64,000 bases of DNA from Roseibium litorale (GCF_014842915.1 NZ_JACYXI010000001.1:124001-188000), one strand, 5' to 3'; counted from the stretch's first letter, positions 15,696 to 25,682 are shown. Numbers and translations: made by a program. The notes: generated from the sequence alone by a model not told the origin.

Positions 15696-17175
15696 ATTCC
15701 AGGCCGATCTTCTGCTTCAGAAGATCGTTCACGGCCTGCGGGTTGGCCTTGCCTTTGGACTCCTTCATCACCTGACCGACGAACCAGCCAAGCAGACCCG
15801 GCTTTTCCTTGGCCTGCTCGGCCTTTTCCGGGTTGGCGGCAATGATGCCGTCGACGATGGCTTCAATGGCGCCCAGATCGGTCACCTGAACCATGCCGCG
15901 CTCTTCCACGATTCTAGCCGGGTCGCCGCCTTCAATCCAGACGATCTCGAACAGGTCCTTGGCGATCTTGCCGGAGATGGTGCCGTTCTTTATCAGATCC
16001 ACGATGGCGCCGAGCTGGTCCGCGGAGACCGGGCTGGTGGTGACATCAAGGCCTTCCTTGTTCAGGCGGCCGAACAGCTCGTTGATCACCCAGTTGGCGG
16101 ACAGCTTGGCATCGCGGCCCTTGGCCACCAGCTCGAAGAAGTCGGCGGAGATCTTCTCGGCAACCAGAATGTCGGCATCATAAGGCGTCAGGCCCCAGTC
16201 CTTGACGAAACGGGCCTTCTTCTCGTCCGGCAGCTCCGGCAGATCCTTGGCCAGATCGTCCACATAGGCCTGCGTGAATTCCAGCGGCAGCAGATCCGGA
16301 TCCGGGAAATAGCGGTAGTCATGCGCTTCTTCCTTGGAGCGCATGGAGCGGGTTTCGCCCTTCACCGCGTCGAACAGGCGGGTTTCCTGGTCGATGGAAC
16401 CACCGTCTTCCAGGATCGCCATCTGGCGGCGGGCCTCATACTCGATCGCCTGACCGACAAAGCGGATGGAGTTGACGTTCTTGATCTCGCAGCGGGTGCC
16501 GAATGCTCCGCCCGGACGGCGGACGGAGACGTTCACGTCGGCGCGCATGGAGCCCTGATCCATGTTGCCGTCGCAAGTGCCGAGATAGCGCAGGATGGTC
16601 CGCAGCTTGGTCAGATAGGCCTTGGCCTCATCCGCCGAGCGCAGATCCGGCTTGGACACGATTTCCATCAGCGCCACGCCGGAACGGTTCAGGTCGACAA
16701 AGGACATGGACGGGTGCTGGTCATGCAGGGACTTGCCCGCGTCCTGCTCCAGGTGCAGACGCTCGACGCCGATCTCGACCCGCTCGTCCGGCATGTCGAG
16801 GATGATCTTGCCCTCGCCCACGATCGGCTGCTTGAACTGGGAAATCTGGTAGCCCTGCGGCAGATCCGGATAGAAATAGTTCTTCCGGTCGAAGACGGAC
16901 TTGAGATTGATCTCGGCCTTCAGGCCCAGACCCGTGCGGATCGCCTGGCGGACACATTCCTCGTTGATCACCGGCAGCATGCCGGGCATGGCCGCGTCCA
17001 CAAGGCTGACGTTGGAATTGGGGGCCTTGCCGAACTCGGTCGAGGCGCCGGAGAAGAGCTTCGCCTCGGACGTCACCTGGGCATGGACTTCCATGCCGAT
17101 CACGATTTCCCAGTCGCCGGTCGCCCCTTTCAGAAACTTCTTCGGATCGGGGGTGCGTGCGTCGACAATCGTCAT
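15694..17175 (-). CDS. gatB: Asp-tRNA(Asn)/Glu-tRNA(Gln) amidotransferase subunit B
   Basis: A 493-residue GatB, the kinase/transamidase subunit that activates the misacylated Glu or Asp and converts it to Gln or Asn on tRNA, using ammonia channelled from GatA. Clear family segments are [65 protein letters not shown], the HLEQDAGKS...[14 protein letters not shown] region and the C-terminal YqeY-like domain ending in [13 protein letters not shown]. The length is normal. It is not adjacent to gatC/gatA, which lie at 27272-29534 in this window. The ATG at 17175 matches the family start. Confidence 0.97.
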   Translation of the reverse strand: MTIVDARTPDPKKFLKGATGDWEIVIGMEVHAQVTSEAKLFSGASTEFGKAPNSNVSLVDAAMPGMLPVINEECVRQAIRTGLGLKAEINLKSVFDRKNYFYPDLPQGYQISQFKQPIVGEGKIILDMPDERVEIGVERLHLEQDAGKSLHDQHPSMSFVDLNRSGVALMEIVSKPDLRSADEAKAYLTKLRTILRYLGTCDGNMDQGSMRADVNVSVRRPGGAFGTRCEIKNVNSIRFVGQAIEYEARRQMAILEDGGSIDQETRLFDAVKGETRSMRSKEEAHDYRYFPDPDLLPLEFTQAYVDDLAKDLPELPDEKKARFVKDWGLTPYDADILVAEKISADFFELVAKGRDAKLSANWVINELFGRLNKEGLDVTTSPVSADQLGAIVDLIKNGTISGKIAKDLFEIVWIEGGDPARIVEERGMVQVTDLGAIEAIVDGIIAANPEKAEQAKEKPGLLGWFVGQVMKESKGKANPQAVNDLLKQKIGLE

Positions 17176-17473
17176 TCGCTCAATTTCCTGTTCTGCAGCG
17201 CGCTTGAGGCTCTCATGCAGATCCTTCAGCGCTCTAAGCTGTCAATTCAATGCAATGCCCAAGCAAAGCCGGTATTCGCGTTTGCGGGGATCGCTTTGGC
17301 GGCGTGGGGCCGGACCGCATCCGCCTTCACAGCGAAGCACACCGGTCACCTGAAATCTTGGTCCTGATGCCTAATGTGGAAACGGCTGTCCTGCAAGGCT
17401 TTCGTGCGGACAAACGGCGGCAGCAGGCGATTTGTGCCCTGTTCAAACAGTCCCGGCATGCCGGAACCACGGC

Positions 17474-17761
17474 TCATTCCACCGGCGGGTTCTTCGCCTT
17501 GCCCGTGCGCATGATGAAGCCGATCAGAACAGCAACGGCCTGATAGAGTTCCGTTGGAATGGCCTCGTCCAGCTCGATCTGGGACAAGGCTTCTGCCATC
17601 ATCGGATTGTTCTCGATGGGAACACCGCTTTCACGCGCGATCTCCTCGATTCGCTCGGCGACATTTCCCGTGCCCTTGGCGGAAACGACCGGCGTATGCG
17701 CACCATCATAGGTCAGCGCGACCGCGATCTTTTTCTCGGGCTTCCCGGTCGTCTTGTTCAT
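17474..17761 (-). CDS. FlhB C-terminal-domain-like protein (EscU/YscU/HrcU family)
   Basis: A 95-residue cytoplasmic protein corresponding to the C-terminal part of FlhB, without the membrane helices and the autocleavage NPTH motif. Segments are KKIAVALTYDGAHTPVVSAKGTGNVAERIEEIARESGVPI and ELDEAIPTELYQAVAVLIGFI. Such stand-alone FlhB-like proteins (FhlX/YlqH type) are usually encoded next to fliK-like genes and may influence flagellar export specificity. Its ATG overlaps the stop of the fliK-like gene (ATGA, 17761-17758), so they are translationally coupled. Confidence 0.85.
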   Translation of the reverse strand: MNKTTGKPEKKIAVALTYDGAHTPVVSAKGTGNVAERIEEIARESGVPIENNPMMAEALSQIELDEAIPTELYQAVAVLIGFIMRTGKAKNPPVE

Positions 17762-20667
17762 GACTGCCTATCCACCGATGCCCCAGCCGCAAACCTGCGC
17801 CGGGCGGGCAGCCCGCGGATGAACCGGAGCTCCTGAAGATCCAGCCCCGCATGGGCAAAGGCCGCCTCCAGGCTCTCCCTGTTCTCGTTCAATGCCCTGT
17901 GCATCTCTTCCCGGTCCGCCCACAGGCTGACATAAGTGCTGCCACCACGCAGGCTGACGGCAGCCTCCATAGGACCTGTCGCGGTAAGATCCAAAGCAAA
18001 GCGCAGACGCCAGGCCCGCTCCCCGCTGTCCGCATCGCCATTATGGTCTGGATCGCGTCCAATCTGCATCTGGACGACCGCCGTCTGACCGCCAACCGCG
18101 AGCGGCAGATCGACCACCAGATCCATCGCCCTGCCCCCGCCGGAATGAGACGCATGAGCCGGAGACGACCCGCCGCCAGACTGAGATGCTGACGCGCCTT
18201 GCTGTTGCCCCGCAGCCTCCCGGGTGATGCCACGGCTTGCAAGCTGCTCCAGACGAATGCGGGACAAGGCGCCGTCCGTGTCCTTGAGAAGCCGGGAGGC
18301 CAGTGCCTCGGGGCCATCCTCCTGGGCGGGAAGATTTGCCTGCGCTGGTGGCTGCCCTTGAGGAGAGCCGCGCAGCGAGGGAACGCGGGGCTGGGTCAAG
18401 GGACGCGCGGGCAATTCCTCTCCCCCCATCGCCTGAAGCAGCTTGCGCAGGTTCATCAGCAGGGATTTCAGATCATCGCCCCCCGCCGCCTTGCCCGTCG
18501 AGGGCCGCATGACCATTTCCCGGAAAAGGCCGGACAGCTCCAGCGCCCGCTGCACATCCTCCGCACTCAGAACAACGTCATCCGCAGCGTTGCCTTGGCC
18601 TGTTCCGGCAGCCTGACCTCCGAGCCGCAGCCCGAGAATCTGCTCAATGGCGGTCTGCACCGGTTTGGGCACATCCATTTGTCCGCTGGACACTTGTGCG
18701 CTGACGGCCTGAAGGTTGGCGAAGAGATCCGCAAGAGAAGCTTGCTGCTTTTCAAGCGCCGGAAGCAGCTTGTCCACCACCTGCCGTACCGGTTCGGGAA
18801 CCGGCCTGCCGCTGACGGTCTCCGGCATGGCACGATCCACGTCCACGGGATAGGTCTGCGTGCCCTTCAAACCCGAAGCAGCAGGCATCTGGAATTGAGA
18901 GGCCGCACTTCCTGAAGGTAGAGAGGGCAAGGGGTCTCTCCCTTGCGGAAGAGGGAAAGCGCTGACTTGAGGCACGGGGCCAGTGGCAGGCTGCGCGACG
19001 GTTGCCTGAGACAGCCCCTGAACCTGCCCTTGCCCCTGAAAGGCACCTTGAGCGGAAGCAGCGACTGCCCCCGCCAAGGACGGGACCGCTCGTGTTTGTG
19101 GCAGTGTCCCCGCAAGGACAGGCTGAGCTGGCGAGGATGAAGGAACCATTGGCGTTCCTGAAGCAGGCCCTGCCTGGACGGCGCCTTGTGGAGCATTGAG
19201 ACCACCTGCAGTGCCTGTATTTCCCGGCACTGAGACCGGAGGAGCAAGAGCCGCGGAGCTGATGGCAACCTGGGCCGGACCGGCATTCCCTGATTGCGCC
19301 GGACTTGCGGCACCGGATTGCCCGCTTGACGCAGGCAGCACATTTGCAGGCTGCCCTGAAGGCGTAGCACCTGCTTGTGACATCGGCACCGTGCTTGCGG
19401 CCTGTGCCCCCGCCCCCGGCAAACTGCCTCCCGTTGCCTGTGAAGTCGCAAGAGCCGGAGCAGCAGCCTGGGCCGACGCAGTATTCCCAGCAGGAAGCAA
19501 AGTCTCAGCCCCTGCGCTCTGACGCACGGCAGCAGCCGGGGTACCTGTTGCAGACCCGCCCGCGGGCAGCGGGTTACCCGCAGCATAGGGAGCCGGTGAG
19601 CTGCTGCCCTCAAATGGCGGCGCAGCGGAGCCCACAGCTTGAGAACCTGGAGCCTGTGCGCCCGCAAAAGCCGCGCCTTGCGGCGGTGTCTGCATGATGG
19701 TTCCGGCTGGAGCACCTGAAACAGATGGCGGCGCGGACCCGCTAACCACTGGCGTCTGGGAAACGGCGACCTGTCCTGCAGCGGGTGGAGGTGCATCAGC
19801 CAGTCCTGCCGGGGTCACGGATATTGCCCCCCCGCCTGCCGCGGTCAGAACCGGAGAACCAGGCGTCTGAGCCGGTGGAGCTGTACCAGGCGCGGCAGTT
19901 CCCAGCCCCTGAGCGGAGAGTGGTGGTGTTGCCGCTGCCGGGGCTGAAGGAACCGGAGACACAGAGCCGGTTTCAGGAATTGTGCCGGGAATGCCCCCTG
20001 CTGCGGGCGAGGCTCCAACCCCCGGCAAGGGCGGTGCAGAGAGCGGAGAAGGTGTTGAGAGAGCCGGTGAAGCCCCTGTAGCGGGAGCTTGTGGGCCAGC
20101 GGGCCGGGAGGCAGACACTTGTGCGGCCTCGGGCTGACTGGCGGATGGCAGTACCGGAGAAACTTGCTGCGCAACCTGGATCCCGGTCAGGGCCTGAAGA
20201 AGTGTCCCGGAAGTGGATGCGCTGATCGCGGCCGCCTGTTGAGCTGCTGCCGAAGGCGCTGCCGCTGTTCCGGGTTGAGCGGCTGCAGAGGGCAGTGAAG
20301 ATGTACTGGCAGCAGAAGTGCTGACCTGACCGGAGGGGGGAACGGCCGCCTGGCCTCCAGCCGAGCCATTCGCTGAACCTGCCGCCTGCCCAGTGACCGC
20401 CCCCCCTTGCTGAACAGAAGGCACAAGCAGCTGGATCTGCGGCCTTCCAGGTTCTCCGCTGACCTTGAGTGTGACCTCTGCGCCCTTCGGCAAGGGTGTG
20501 CTGACACGCACCTCGACACTGGCAGTCCCCGAACTCAGCCGCACCACATTGTCAGGAAGGACCGCACTGACCTTGACCGCAACCTCTACTCCGGGCTCAA
20601 GCCGCAACTGCGGCCCCGCAGAATTCTGCGGGTTTGAAGGTTGTGACGCGGTTATTTCACCAACCAT
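17758..20667 (-). CDS. fliK: flagellar hook-length control protein FliK-like
   Basis: A 969-residue protein. The N-terminus (about 1-80) is a beta-rich domain (GVEVAVKVSAVLPDNVVRLSSG...PQIQLLVP). Residues about 85-600 are low-complexity Ala/Pro/Gly/Ser/Gln-rich sequence, as expected for a molecular ruler. The C-terminal 120 residues form the FliK hook-length domain (DLVVDLPLAVGGQTAVVQMQIG, WRLRFALDLTATGPMEAAVSL, LEAAFAHAGLDLQELRFIRG). The family stops hook or needle growth and switches export specificity. The only flagellar neighbour is the coupled FlhB-like gene, an isolated two-gene unit common outside the main flagellar cluster. GGGAG precedes the ATG. Confidence 0.82.
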   Translation of the reverse strand: MVGEITASQPSNPQNSAGPQLRLEPGVEVAVKVSAVLPDNVVRLSSGTASVEVRVSTPLPKGAEVTLKVSGEPGRPQIQLLVPSVQQGGAVTGQAAGSANGSAGGQAAVPPSGQVSTSAASTSSLPSAAAQPGTAAAPSAAAQQAAAISASTSGTLLQALTGIQVAQQVSPVLPSASQPEAAQVSASRPAGPQAPATGASPALSTPSPLSAPPLPGVGASPAAGGIPGTIPETGSVSPVPSAPAAATPPLSAQGLGTAAPGTAPPAQTPGSPVLTAAGGGAISVTPAGLADAPPPAAGQVAVSQTPVVSGSAPPSVSGAPAGTIMQTPPQGAAFAGAQAPGSQAVGSAAPPFEGSSSPAPYAAGNPLPAGGSATGTPAAAVRQSAGAETLLPAGNTASAQAAAPALATSQATGGSLPGAGAQAASTVPMSQAGATPSGQPANVLPASSGQSGAASPAQSGNAGPAQVAISSAALAPPVSVPGNTGTAGGLNAPQGAVQAGPASGTPMVPSSSPAQPVLAGTLPQTRAVPSLAGAVAASAQGAFQGQGQVQGLSQATVAQPATGPVPQVSAFPLPQGRDPLPSLPSGSAASQFQMPAASGLKGTQTYPVDVDRAMPETVSGRPVPEPVRQVVDKLLPALEKQQASLADLFANLQAVSAQVSSGQMDVPKPVQTAIEQILGLRLGGQAAGTGQGNAADDVVLSAEDVQRALELSGLFREMVMRPSTGKAAGGDDLKSLLMNLRKLLQAMGGEELPARPLTQPRVPSLRGSPQGQPPAQANLPAQEDGPEALASRLLKDTDGALSRIRLEQLASRGITREAAGQQQGASASQSGGGSSPAHASHSGGGRAMDLVVDLPLAVGGQTAVVQMQIGRDPDHNGDADSGERAWRLRFALDLTATGPMEAAVSLRGGSTYVSLWADREEMHRALNENRESLEAAFAHAGLDLQELRFIRGLPARRRFAAGASVDRQS

Positions 20668-20839
20668 CTTGCCGAACTCCCGGGCCGGTCAAAAAACATC
20701 TCCTGAACCAGGACGTCAGTTTAGCAGGGATTGCGCCCGTCACCTACGGCCCTCGCAAACGCGTCCGATTGACGCGGATCAATGATCTTTTTTCGCAAGA
20801 TGGCATTCTGCTTCGACTGAGAGAGAGCCGGGAGAGGCC

Positions 20840-21100
20840 ATGATGCACTGGGTAGACAAATTGAATGAGCGGGCGAACCTTATGGGACGCATGCTGGAAA
20901 CCATAGGCGCGATGGATCGCATGCCGATGGGCCAATGCCTTGGTCAAGACTTGCGTGCAGCCGCGAGCCGCTGCAGCAAATGCCTGTCAACCGAGTCCTG
21001 CAAGGCTTGGCTTGATGAACACAAGACGGGTGCCTCCGCCCCCATGCCGGAATGCCCGAATTCGGAACTGTTCCGCCGCTGGCTCGATCCGGTCCTGTGA
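20840..21100 (+). CDS. DUF6455 family small cysteine-rich protein
   Basis: An 86-residue protein with five cysteines (33, 45, 48, 54, 72) in the spacing RCSKCLSTESCKAWL...PECPN, characteristic of DUF6455 proteins of alphaproteobacteria. Metal or redox binding is possible but unproven. The start is well supported by GGGAGAGG upstream of tandem ATG codons at 20840 and 20843. Confidence 0.75.
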   Translation: MMHWVDKLNERANLMGRMLETIGAMDRMPMGQCLGQDLRAAASRCSKCLSTESCKAWLDEHKTGASAPMPECPNSELFRRWLDPVL

Positions 21101-21143
21101 ACCACACGGCTTGCGGACAAACATGGGTCCGCAAGCAAGACGC

Positions 21144-21446
21144 CTAGCCGGCGTTCCGGTTCCGGCGTGAAGCGATGCCGAAGGCAATCAGGGCTGCCAG
21201 TGCACCACCGGCAAAGCGGAACGGGAACATGGCCAAAGCCCCGGCATCATGAGATATTATCTGGGGCAGCCCGGTCAGGCCTAGCCCTGTCTCAACGAAA
21301 AGAGAGAGCGTTGCCGCAGCAAAACCGGCGATCAGGATCTTGTTGCGCTGGTCCGCACGCCACCCCATCCATGCGCCAATGACAAGCGAGAGGGGGTTGA
21401 AGAGCCCGGCAAGACCGAACAAAGAGAGCCAAGTCGAAGAAATCAT
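21144..21446 (-). CDS. small uncharacterised membrane protein
   Basis: A 100-residue hydrophobic protein with three predicted helices: SLFGLAGLFNPLSLVIGAWMG, ILIAGFAAATLSLFVETGLGL and FPFRFAGGALAALIAFGIA. A basic loop (WRADQRNK) separates the first two, and the tail is basic (SRRNRNAG). I do not recognise a family. The ATG at 21446 removes an unlikely basic leader that an upstream start would add. It converges on the DUF6455 gene. Confidence 0.55.
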   Translation of the reverse strand: MISSTWLSLFGLAGLFNPLSLVIGAWMGWRADQRNKILIAGFAAATLSLFVETGLGLTGLPQIISHDAGALAMFPFRFAGGALAALIAFGIASRRNRNAG

Positions 21447-21637
21447 GACCGTCTGTCTATCCTTTTGAGGGAAAAAAGGCGAGCGGCGTTTTGGCACATC
21501 CCTCTATCAATCTCTTCAAATATCTGAAACAAATCTTTTCAACGATTTTTTGCTGAATTACCGCCCGGCAGGAATTCCTGCTTGAGCTGCTTTTCAAAAA
21601 ACATACAATTCTAGGTATATTGGAGTTATTCTTGTCT

Positions 21638-21892
21638 ATGAGTTTTGCCCCACAACCAAAAGACGCCGATGTAACCATCGGCGAGCTCAAGTCCCGGGAC
21701 CAGCGCCTGGGGATCAACTGCAATTACTGCGGCCGTTTCCGCTACATGGCTGACAATCAGTTCCGGGCCTCCACAGTGGTTGCCGGGATTGCGGGAAACC
21801 TGACTTGCGCCCGCTGCGGATCCGATGACGTGGAGACATTTGCCGTCGCCCGTACCGAAAAGCACGGCTATTGGCCGGCCGAGAGAAGCTGA
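21638..21892 (+). CDS. small zinc-ribbon-like protein
   Basis: An 84-residue protein with two CxxC knuckles, C28-N-Y-C31 and C57-A-R-C60, spaced as a zinc ribbon that would bind one Zn. Between them lies an uncharged segment (RASTVVAGIAGNL). No other domain is present. The ATG at 21638 follows GGAG at about 12 bases; a TTG at 21620 would overlap that site. Function unknown. It converges on opgH. Confidence 0.6.
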   Translation: MSFAPQPKDADVTIGELKSRDQRLGINCNYCGRFRYMADNQFRASTVVAGIAGNLTCARCGSDDVETFAVARTEKHGYWPAERS

Positions 21893-21915
21893 CACCCTAA
21901 AAACCGATAGGAAGA

Positions 21916-23718
21916 TCAGGCAACGCCGCGTGCCGTGAAGGGCGCTGCTGCGGTCCCGATTTCCCTGCCCTCTTCGGCCGCTTCCATCATCTCGATCACG
22001 GGATCGCCCTCCACATCACTGGGGATGAGAAACAGCCCCAGCCGGTGGCAGAGATTTCCGACCCAAACGGAAGCCGTGACATAGATCATCACCGGGGCGA
22101 TCACCAGCGGCAGCGCAACTGGCAGCAGCCAGTACCAGAGTTCCGGCGCGAAAAGATGGGCGAAGAACAGCCCCGAAACACCTGTCACGCTCATCCACCA
22201 GGAGGCGGACAGGCTTTCCCAGAAGCTGATCGTTCCATCATCGCGGGACGCCGCAGGCCAGCCTGAATCGGCCCCGAAGACGATCTGCATGACAGAGCGG
22301 GTCTGGAACATCATATGGATCGGCGCCAGCATCGACGTGACCAGCAGTTCCAGGAAGGAGCTGATAGAGGCCCGCACCGTTCCGCCGTAACGCCAGGCCT
22401 CCCGGCGCAGAATGGCGCGGACCAGCAGTGTCAGCTTCGGCAGGATCAGCAGTGCGCCAACGCCAAAGAGCAGTGCGAGAGCCGTGGTGGTTTCCGGATG
22501 CGGGAACACCGGGAACGGGGAATGGCCATCGAAATAGACCGGCGGCGGCGCAACGAGGGGCGCGGCCAGACTGGAGACCAGGAAGAACAGCCAGACCGGA
22601 GAAGACAGGTAGGAGAAGATCCCCTGAATGATATTGGTCCGGTTCCACAAGCTGAAACGCGGCGCCAGCAGGATCTTTGCGTGCTGCAGGTTGCCCTGAC
22701 ACCAGCGCCGGTCGCGCTTGGCGAATTCGATCATGTTGGGCGGGGCTTCCTCGTAGGAGCCTTCGAGACCCGGGTCGAGACGCACGATCCAGCCGTCGCG
22801 GGCAAGCAGGGCAGCCTCGACAGTATCATGACTCAGGATATGCCCGCCAAAGGGCGGCTTGCCGGTCAGGGGCGCCATGCCGCAAGACCCTGCAAAGGCG
22901 GCAACCCGAATCAGGGCGTTATGGCCCCAGAACGGACCGGCATCACCCTGAAGGGCCGCAACCCCACGTGTGAAGGTCGGAGCATAGATCCCGGAGGAAT
23001 ATTGCAGCATGCGCCCGAACAGCGTCTTCAGACCAATGGTCTGCGGCAGGCTCTGCAAGAGACCGAGGCGGGGCTCCGCCTCCATCCGCCGGACCATTTC
23101 CATGATCGTCTTGCCGCGCATCAGGCTGTCCGCATCTAGCACCAGCATATAGGCATAGGCCCCGCCGGAGGTGCGGACGAAATCGGCAATGTTGCCTGCC
23201 TTGCGGCCGACATTCGGAGACCGGTGCCGGTAGTAGAGACATCCGCCAGCTTCCAGCTTCAGAAGCGCCGCGCGATAGGCAGCCTTCTCAGCTTCAACCG
23301 CATCGGCGCGGGTGGAATCCGACAGAACATGAAAATCGATGGCATGCCCGCCCGGTTCCGCCTGAAGCGAACGGTACATGGCCTCGATCCGGGCAAAGAC
23401 CGGACCGCAGGATTCATTGTAGACGGGAACGAGGATCGCGGTCCGGCCTTGCGGCAGGCCGGAAATCGAAGCAGGCGTGTCCGGAGTGAACAGCACGCCG
23501 AGAAGCGCGGTACAGGTGCCCCAGGCAAGCCAGAAGGCGGAGATGGCAATCAGGCTGACCCGGACCACGTCAAGCCAGTCATAACCATCCGACTGGGCTA
23601 TGGTGCCGAACATACTGACGGCGCCAATCGTCAGAATGAGAGTCAGAACCAGGGCGCCAAGGCGCCTGGACTGCACACCGATACCGGCCCTGAAGGCACT
23701 GCCAGACCCGCCAGACAT
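21916..23718 (-). CDS. opgH: periplasmic glucan biosynthesis glucosyltransferase OpgH
   Basis: A 600-residue multi-pass inner-membrane family 2 glucosyltransferase that polymerises UDP-glucose into the beta-1,2 glucan backbone of osmoregulated periplasmic glucans and passes it across the membrane. N-terminal helices lie at about 21-41 and 52-77. The catalytic domain has AILVPVYNES (94-103), LSDS (132-135), LDADS (194-198), ILSHD (294-298) and RDRRWCQGN (335-343, the Q/RxxRW motif). A C-terminal set of helices follows. It is shorter than the E. coli enzyme (about 850 residues), lacking most of the N-terminal cytoplasmic region and part of the C-terminus. It is the third gene of the opgG-orf-opgH operon. 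Confidence 0.95.
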   Translation of the reverse strand: MSGGSGSAFRAGIGVQSRRLGALVLTLILTIGAVSMFGTIAQSDGYDWLDVVRVSLIAISAFWLAWGTCTALLGVLFTPDTPASISGLPQGRTAILVPVYNESCGPVFARIEAMYRSLQAEPGGHAIDFHVLSDSTRADAVEAEKAAYRAALLKLEAGGCLYYRHRSPNVGRKAGNIADFVRTSGGAYAYMLVLDADSLMRGKTIMEMVRRMEAEPRLGLLQSLPQTIGLKTLFGRMLQYSSGIYAPTFTRGVAALQGDAGPFWGHNALIRVAAFAGSCGMAPLTGKPPFGGHILSHDTVEAALLARDGWIVRLDPGLEGSYEEAPPNMIEFAKRDRRWCQGNLQHAKILLAPRFSLWNRTNIIQGIFSYLSSPVWLFFLVSSLAAPLVAPPPVYFDGHSPFPVFPHPETTTALALLFGVGALLILPKLTLLVRAILRREAWRYGGTVRASISSFLELLVTSMLAPIHMMFQTRSVMQIVFGADSGWPAASRDDGTISFWESLSASWWMSVTGVSGLFFAHLFAPELWYWLLPVALPLVIAPVMIYVTASVWVGNLCHRLGLFLIPSDVEGDPVIEMMEAAEEGREIGTAAAPFTARGVA

Positions 23719-23724
23719 GGTCTC

Positions 23725-24108
23725 TTATCCCTTGCGCCGGAAAGCCCGGACAGGAACGCCTGCTATGCGGCCCAGCGCACTGGTGCGCTTGGCAGCAAAG
23801 GGTAGCGCCAGGGACACATTCAACGAATGATCCGGCATGGCCATGGGGAACCGTGGCTGCGGAAATGCCGTGCAACGCAGCACCGTGCTCAAGAGCTGTG
23901 CATTGTCTTCCGACAGAACCAGATCTTCCGCGCTCAGCTCCAGGCCGAGAACGCCGAGAGTTTCGGTCAGGCACGCAAGCAAGCTTGCATCGTCGAGATC
24001 GGGACGGCCGATCGATGCACGCAGCAGATCAAAGGCTGTTTCGCCGGAAAGGGCGGCGGCCCCGGTCTGCGAATGTCCGTCCTGGGAGGTCAGGCTTCGG
24101 AGTTCCAT
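23725..24108 (-). CDS. small unknown protein encoded between opgG and opgH
   Basis: A 127-residue protein starting MELRSLTSQDG. It contains a helical acidic middle (DLDDASLLACLTETLGVLGLELSAEDL) and a basic C-terminus (KRTSALGRIAGVPVRAFRRKG). No signal peptide is evident. It overlaps the end of opgG by 19 bp and ends 6 bp before opgH, so it is co-translated in the operon. It may be an accessory or regulatory subunit of the glucan synthase, by position only. A GTG at 24120 is an alternative start. Confidence 0.6.
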   Translation of the reverse strand: MELRSLTSQDGHSQTGAAALSGETAFDLLRASIGRPDLDDASLLACLTETLGVLGLELSAEDLVLSEDNAQLLSTVLRCTAFPQPRFPMAMPDHSLNVSLALPFAAKRTSALGRIAGVPVRAFRRKG

Positions 24109-25682
24109 TGATAGATCCACTTTTCTGTCAAGTACTTACCATTAATCTTGAGCCGAAGGCTCATTTCGACGGGGCGGGAACCATCTTCCCGGTCCACGTC
24201 AAAAATCAGTCGCCAGGCGCCGTTTTCCACCTTCTGAAGAAGCTGGTTCTCCGGCTTGCCGTTAAAGACGGCCAGATCCGCTTCAACTGGATCATCGCCG
24301 CCCAGTGTTTCAAGCCCGCCACCGGCAAAGACCACGACGAACTTGCGCTTGCCCTTTTCCGGATCGGATGCAGCAGAGCCCGCATGGCCGGTCCGGGTCG
24401 AAGTCACCAGTGCAAGGTCCGTGCCCGGCTCAGGTTCCCGCCCCCAGATCATCCGGTAGCGGAAATTGAATTCAGCGCCCGCCTCCGCCTTGCGGTTCGG
24501 GATCCAGAAGGCGGCAACGTTATCGTGGATCTCCTTCGCCGAAGGGATCTCTGCAAGCATCACCTGCCCGGCCCCCCAGTCATCGATCGTCTCGATCCAG
24601 AGAGACGGGCGGCGCTGATACTGGGCCTCGGTGTCGAGGTAGTGCGAGAAGTCCCTGTCCCGCTGGACCAGACCGAACCCCTTGACCCCTTCCTCGTAGA
24701 AGAATGACAGTCCGAGCTTGCCGGGATTGCGCATCGGACGCCAAAGCCTGTCACCGGATTTCTCCAGGATCATCAGCCCATCGCTGTCGTGCACTTCCGG
24801 CCGGTAATCATCGAACCCGAAATGGTCATTCTCACCGAAGAGATACATAGAAGTCAGCGGTGCGATGCCAAGGCGCTCAATCGCATCTCTGACAAAAAGC
24901 CGTGCGGTGACCTGGATCTGAGTATTGATTCCAGGTGTAATCACAAAGGCATAGGCCCCGGTCACACTCGGACTGTCCAGATCCGCCCACAGGCGGATTT
25001 CCTGCTGACCTGCCGCCGGACGCTCGATGAAAAAGCGGGAGAAGCGCGGAAACTCTTCCGGACCGCTCACAGCTGTGTTCACCGACAGTCCGCGTGCGGA
25101 CAGGCCGTAGATGTTGCCCTTGCCCAGCGCCCGAAAGTAGCTGGCCCCCTGAAAAGCGATCAGCTCGTCTTTGTAGTCAGGCCGGTTCAACGGATAGTGA
25201 AGCCGGAAACCGGCAATACCGGGCAATTCTACATCGTCGAACTGAGCCGGATCGAGCGGCGCGCGATATTCAAAGTCAGAGGACTTGAAATGCAGCGGGG
25301 CCACCGCGCCATCAACCACCTCGAAAATTTCCACAGGCTGCTTGAACAGCCCGCCGGGATGAAAGGCCTGCAGCTCGTAGGAACTGTCCGTGCCCTTCCA
25401 GAGCGAGCGGTCCGGACGGAAGCGGATGGCACGCAACTGATCGTAGTCCAGCGCATTCATCGCATCCGGAAGCTTTGAGGCCGGTTCAGAATAAGACCCC
25501 TGGGCCCGCTCCCGGGCATTGTTGACGAGATCATCAAACGAAAATTGCGGCGGTGCAGCAGAAGCAGGCTCAGCAGTCTGCGCAAACGCCGCAGGACTCC
25601 CAATAGTTCCTGCGGCAGTCGCTGCACAGAAGGTCAGCGCCGCCCCCATCAAAACACGTCTACGATCAATTTCCGACGTCAC
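24090..25682 (-). CDS. opgG: periplasmic glucan biosynthesis protein OpgG/OpgD (Tat-exported)
   Basis: A protein of about 530 residues. The N-terminus carries a twin-arginine-like signal (IDRRRVLMGAALTF, then AAFA), which is more typical of OpgD than OpgG. The mature part has the family segments FSFDDLVNNARERAQG, DYDQLRAIRFRPDRSLWKG, YFRALGKGNIYGLSARGLSVNT, FPRFSRFFIERP, YLFGENDHFGFDDYRPEVHDSDGL and the C-terminal immunoglobulin-like domain. It acts in the periplasm on glucan chains made by OpgH. The GTG at 25682 gives a compact Tat signal; a TTG at 25706 is possible. It is the first gene of the operon. Confidence 0.92.
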   Translation of the reverse strand: MTSEIDRRRVLMGAALTFCAATAAGTIGSPAAFAQTAEPASAAPPQFSFDDLVNNARERAQGSYSEPASKLPDAMNALDYDQLRAIRFRPDRSLWKGTDSSYELQAFHPGGLFKQPVEIFEVVDGAVAPLHFKSSDFEYRAPLDPAQFDDVELPGIAGFRLHYPLNRPDYKDELIAFQGASYFRALGKGNIYGLSARGLSVNTAVSGPEEFPRFSRFFIERPAAGQQEIRLWADLDSPSVTGAYAFVITPGINTQIQVTARLFVRDAIERLGIAPLTSMYLFGENDHFGFDDYRPEVHDSDGLMILEKSGDRLWRPMRNPGKLGLSFFYEEGVKGFGLVQRDRDFSHYLDTEAQYQRRPSLWIETIDDWGAGQVMLAEIPSAKEIHDNVAAFWIPNRKAEAGAEFNFRYRMIWGREPEPGTDLALVTSTRTGHAGSAASDPEKGKRKFVVVFAGGGLETLGGDDPVEADLAVFNGKPENQLLQKVENGAWRLIFDVDREDGSRPVEMSLRLKINGKYLTEKWIYQWNSEA

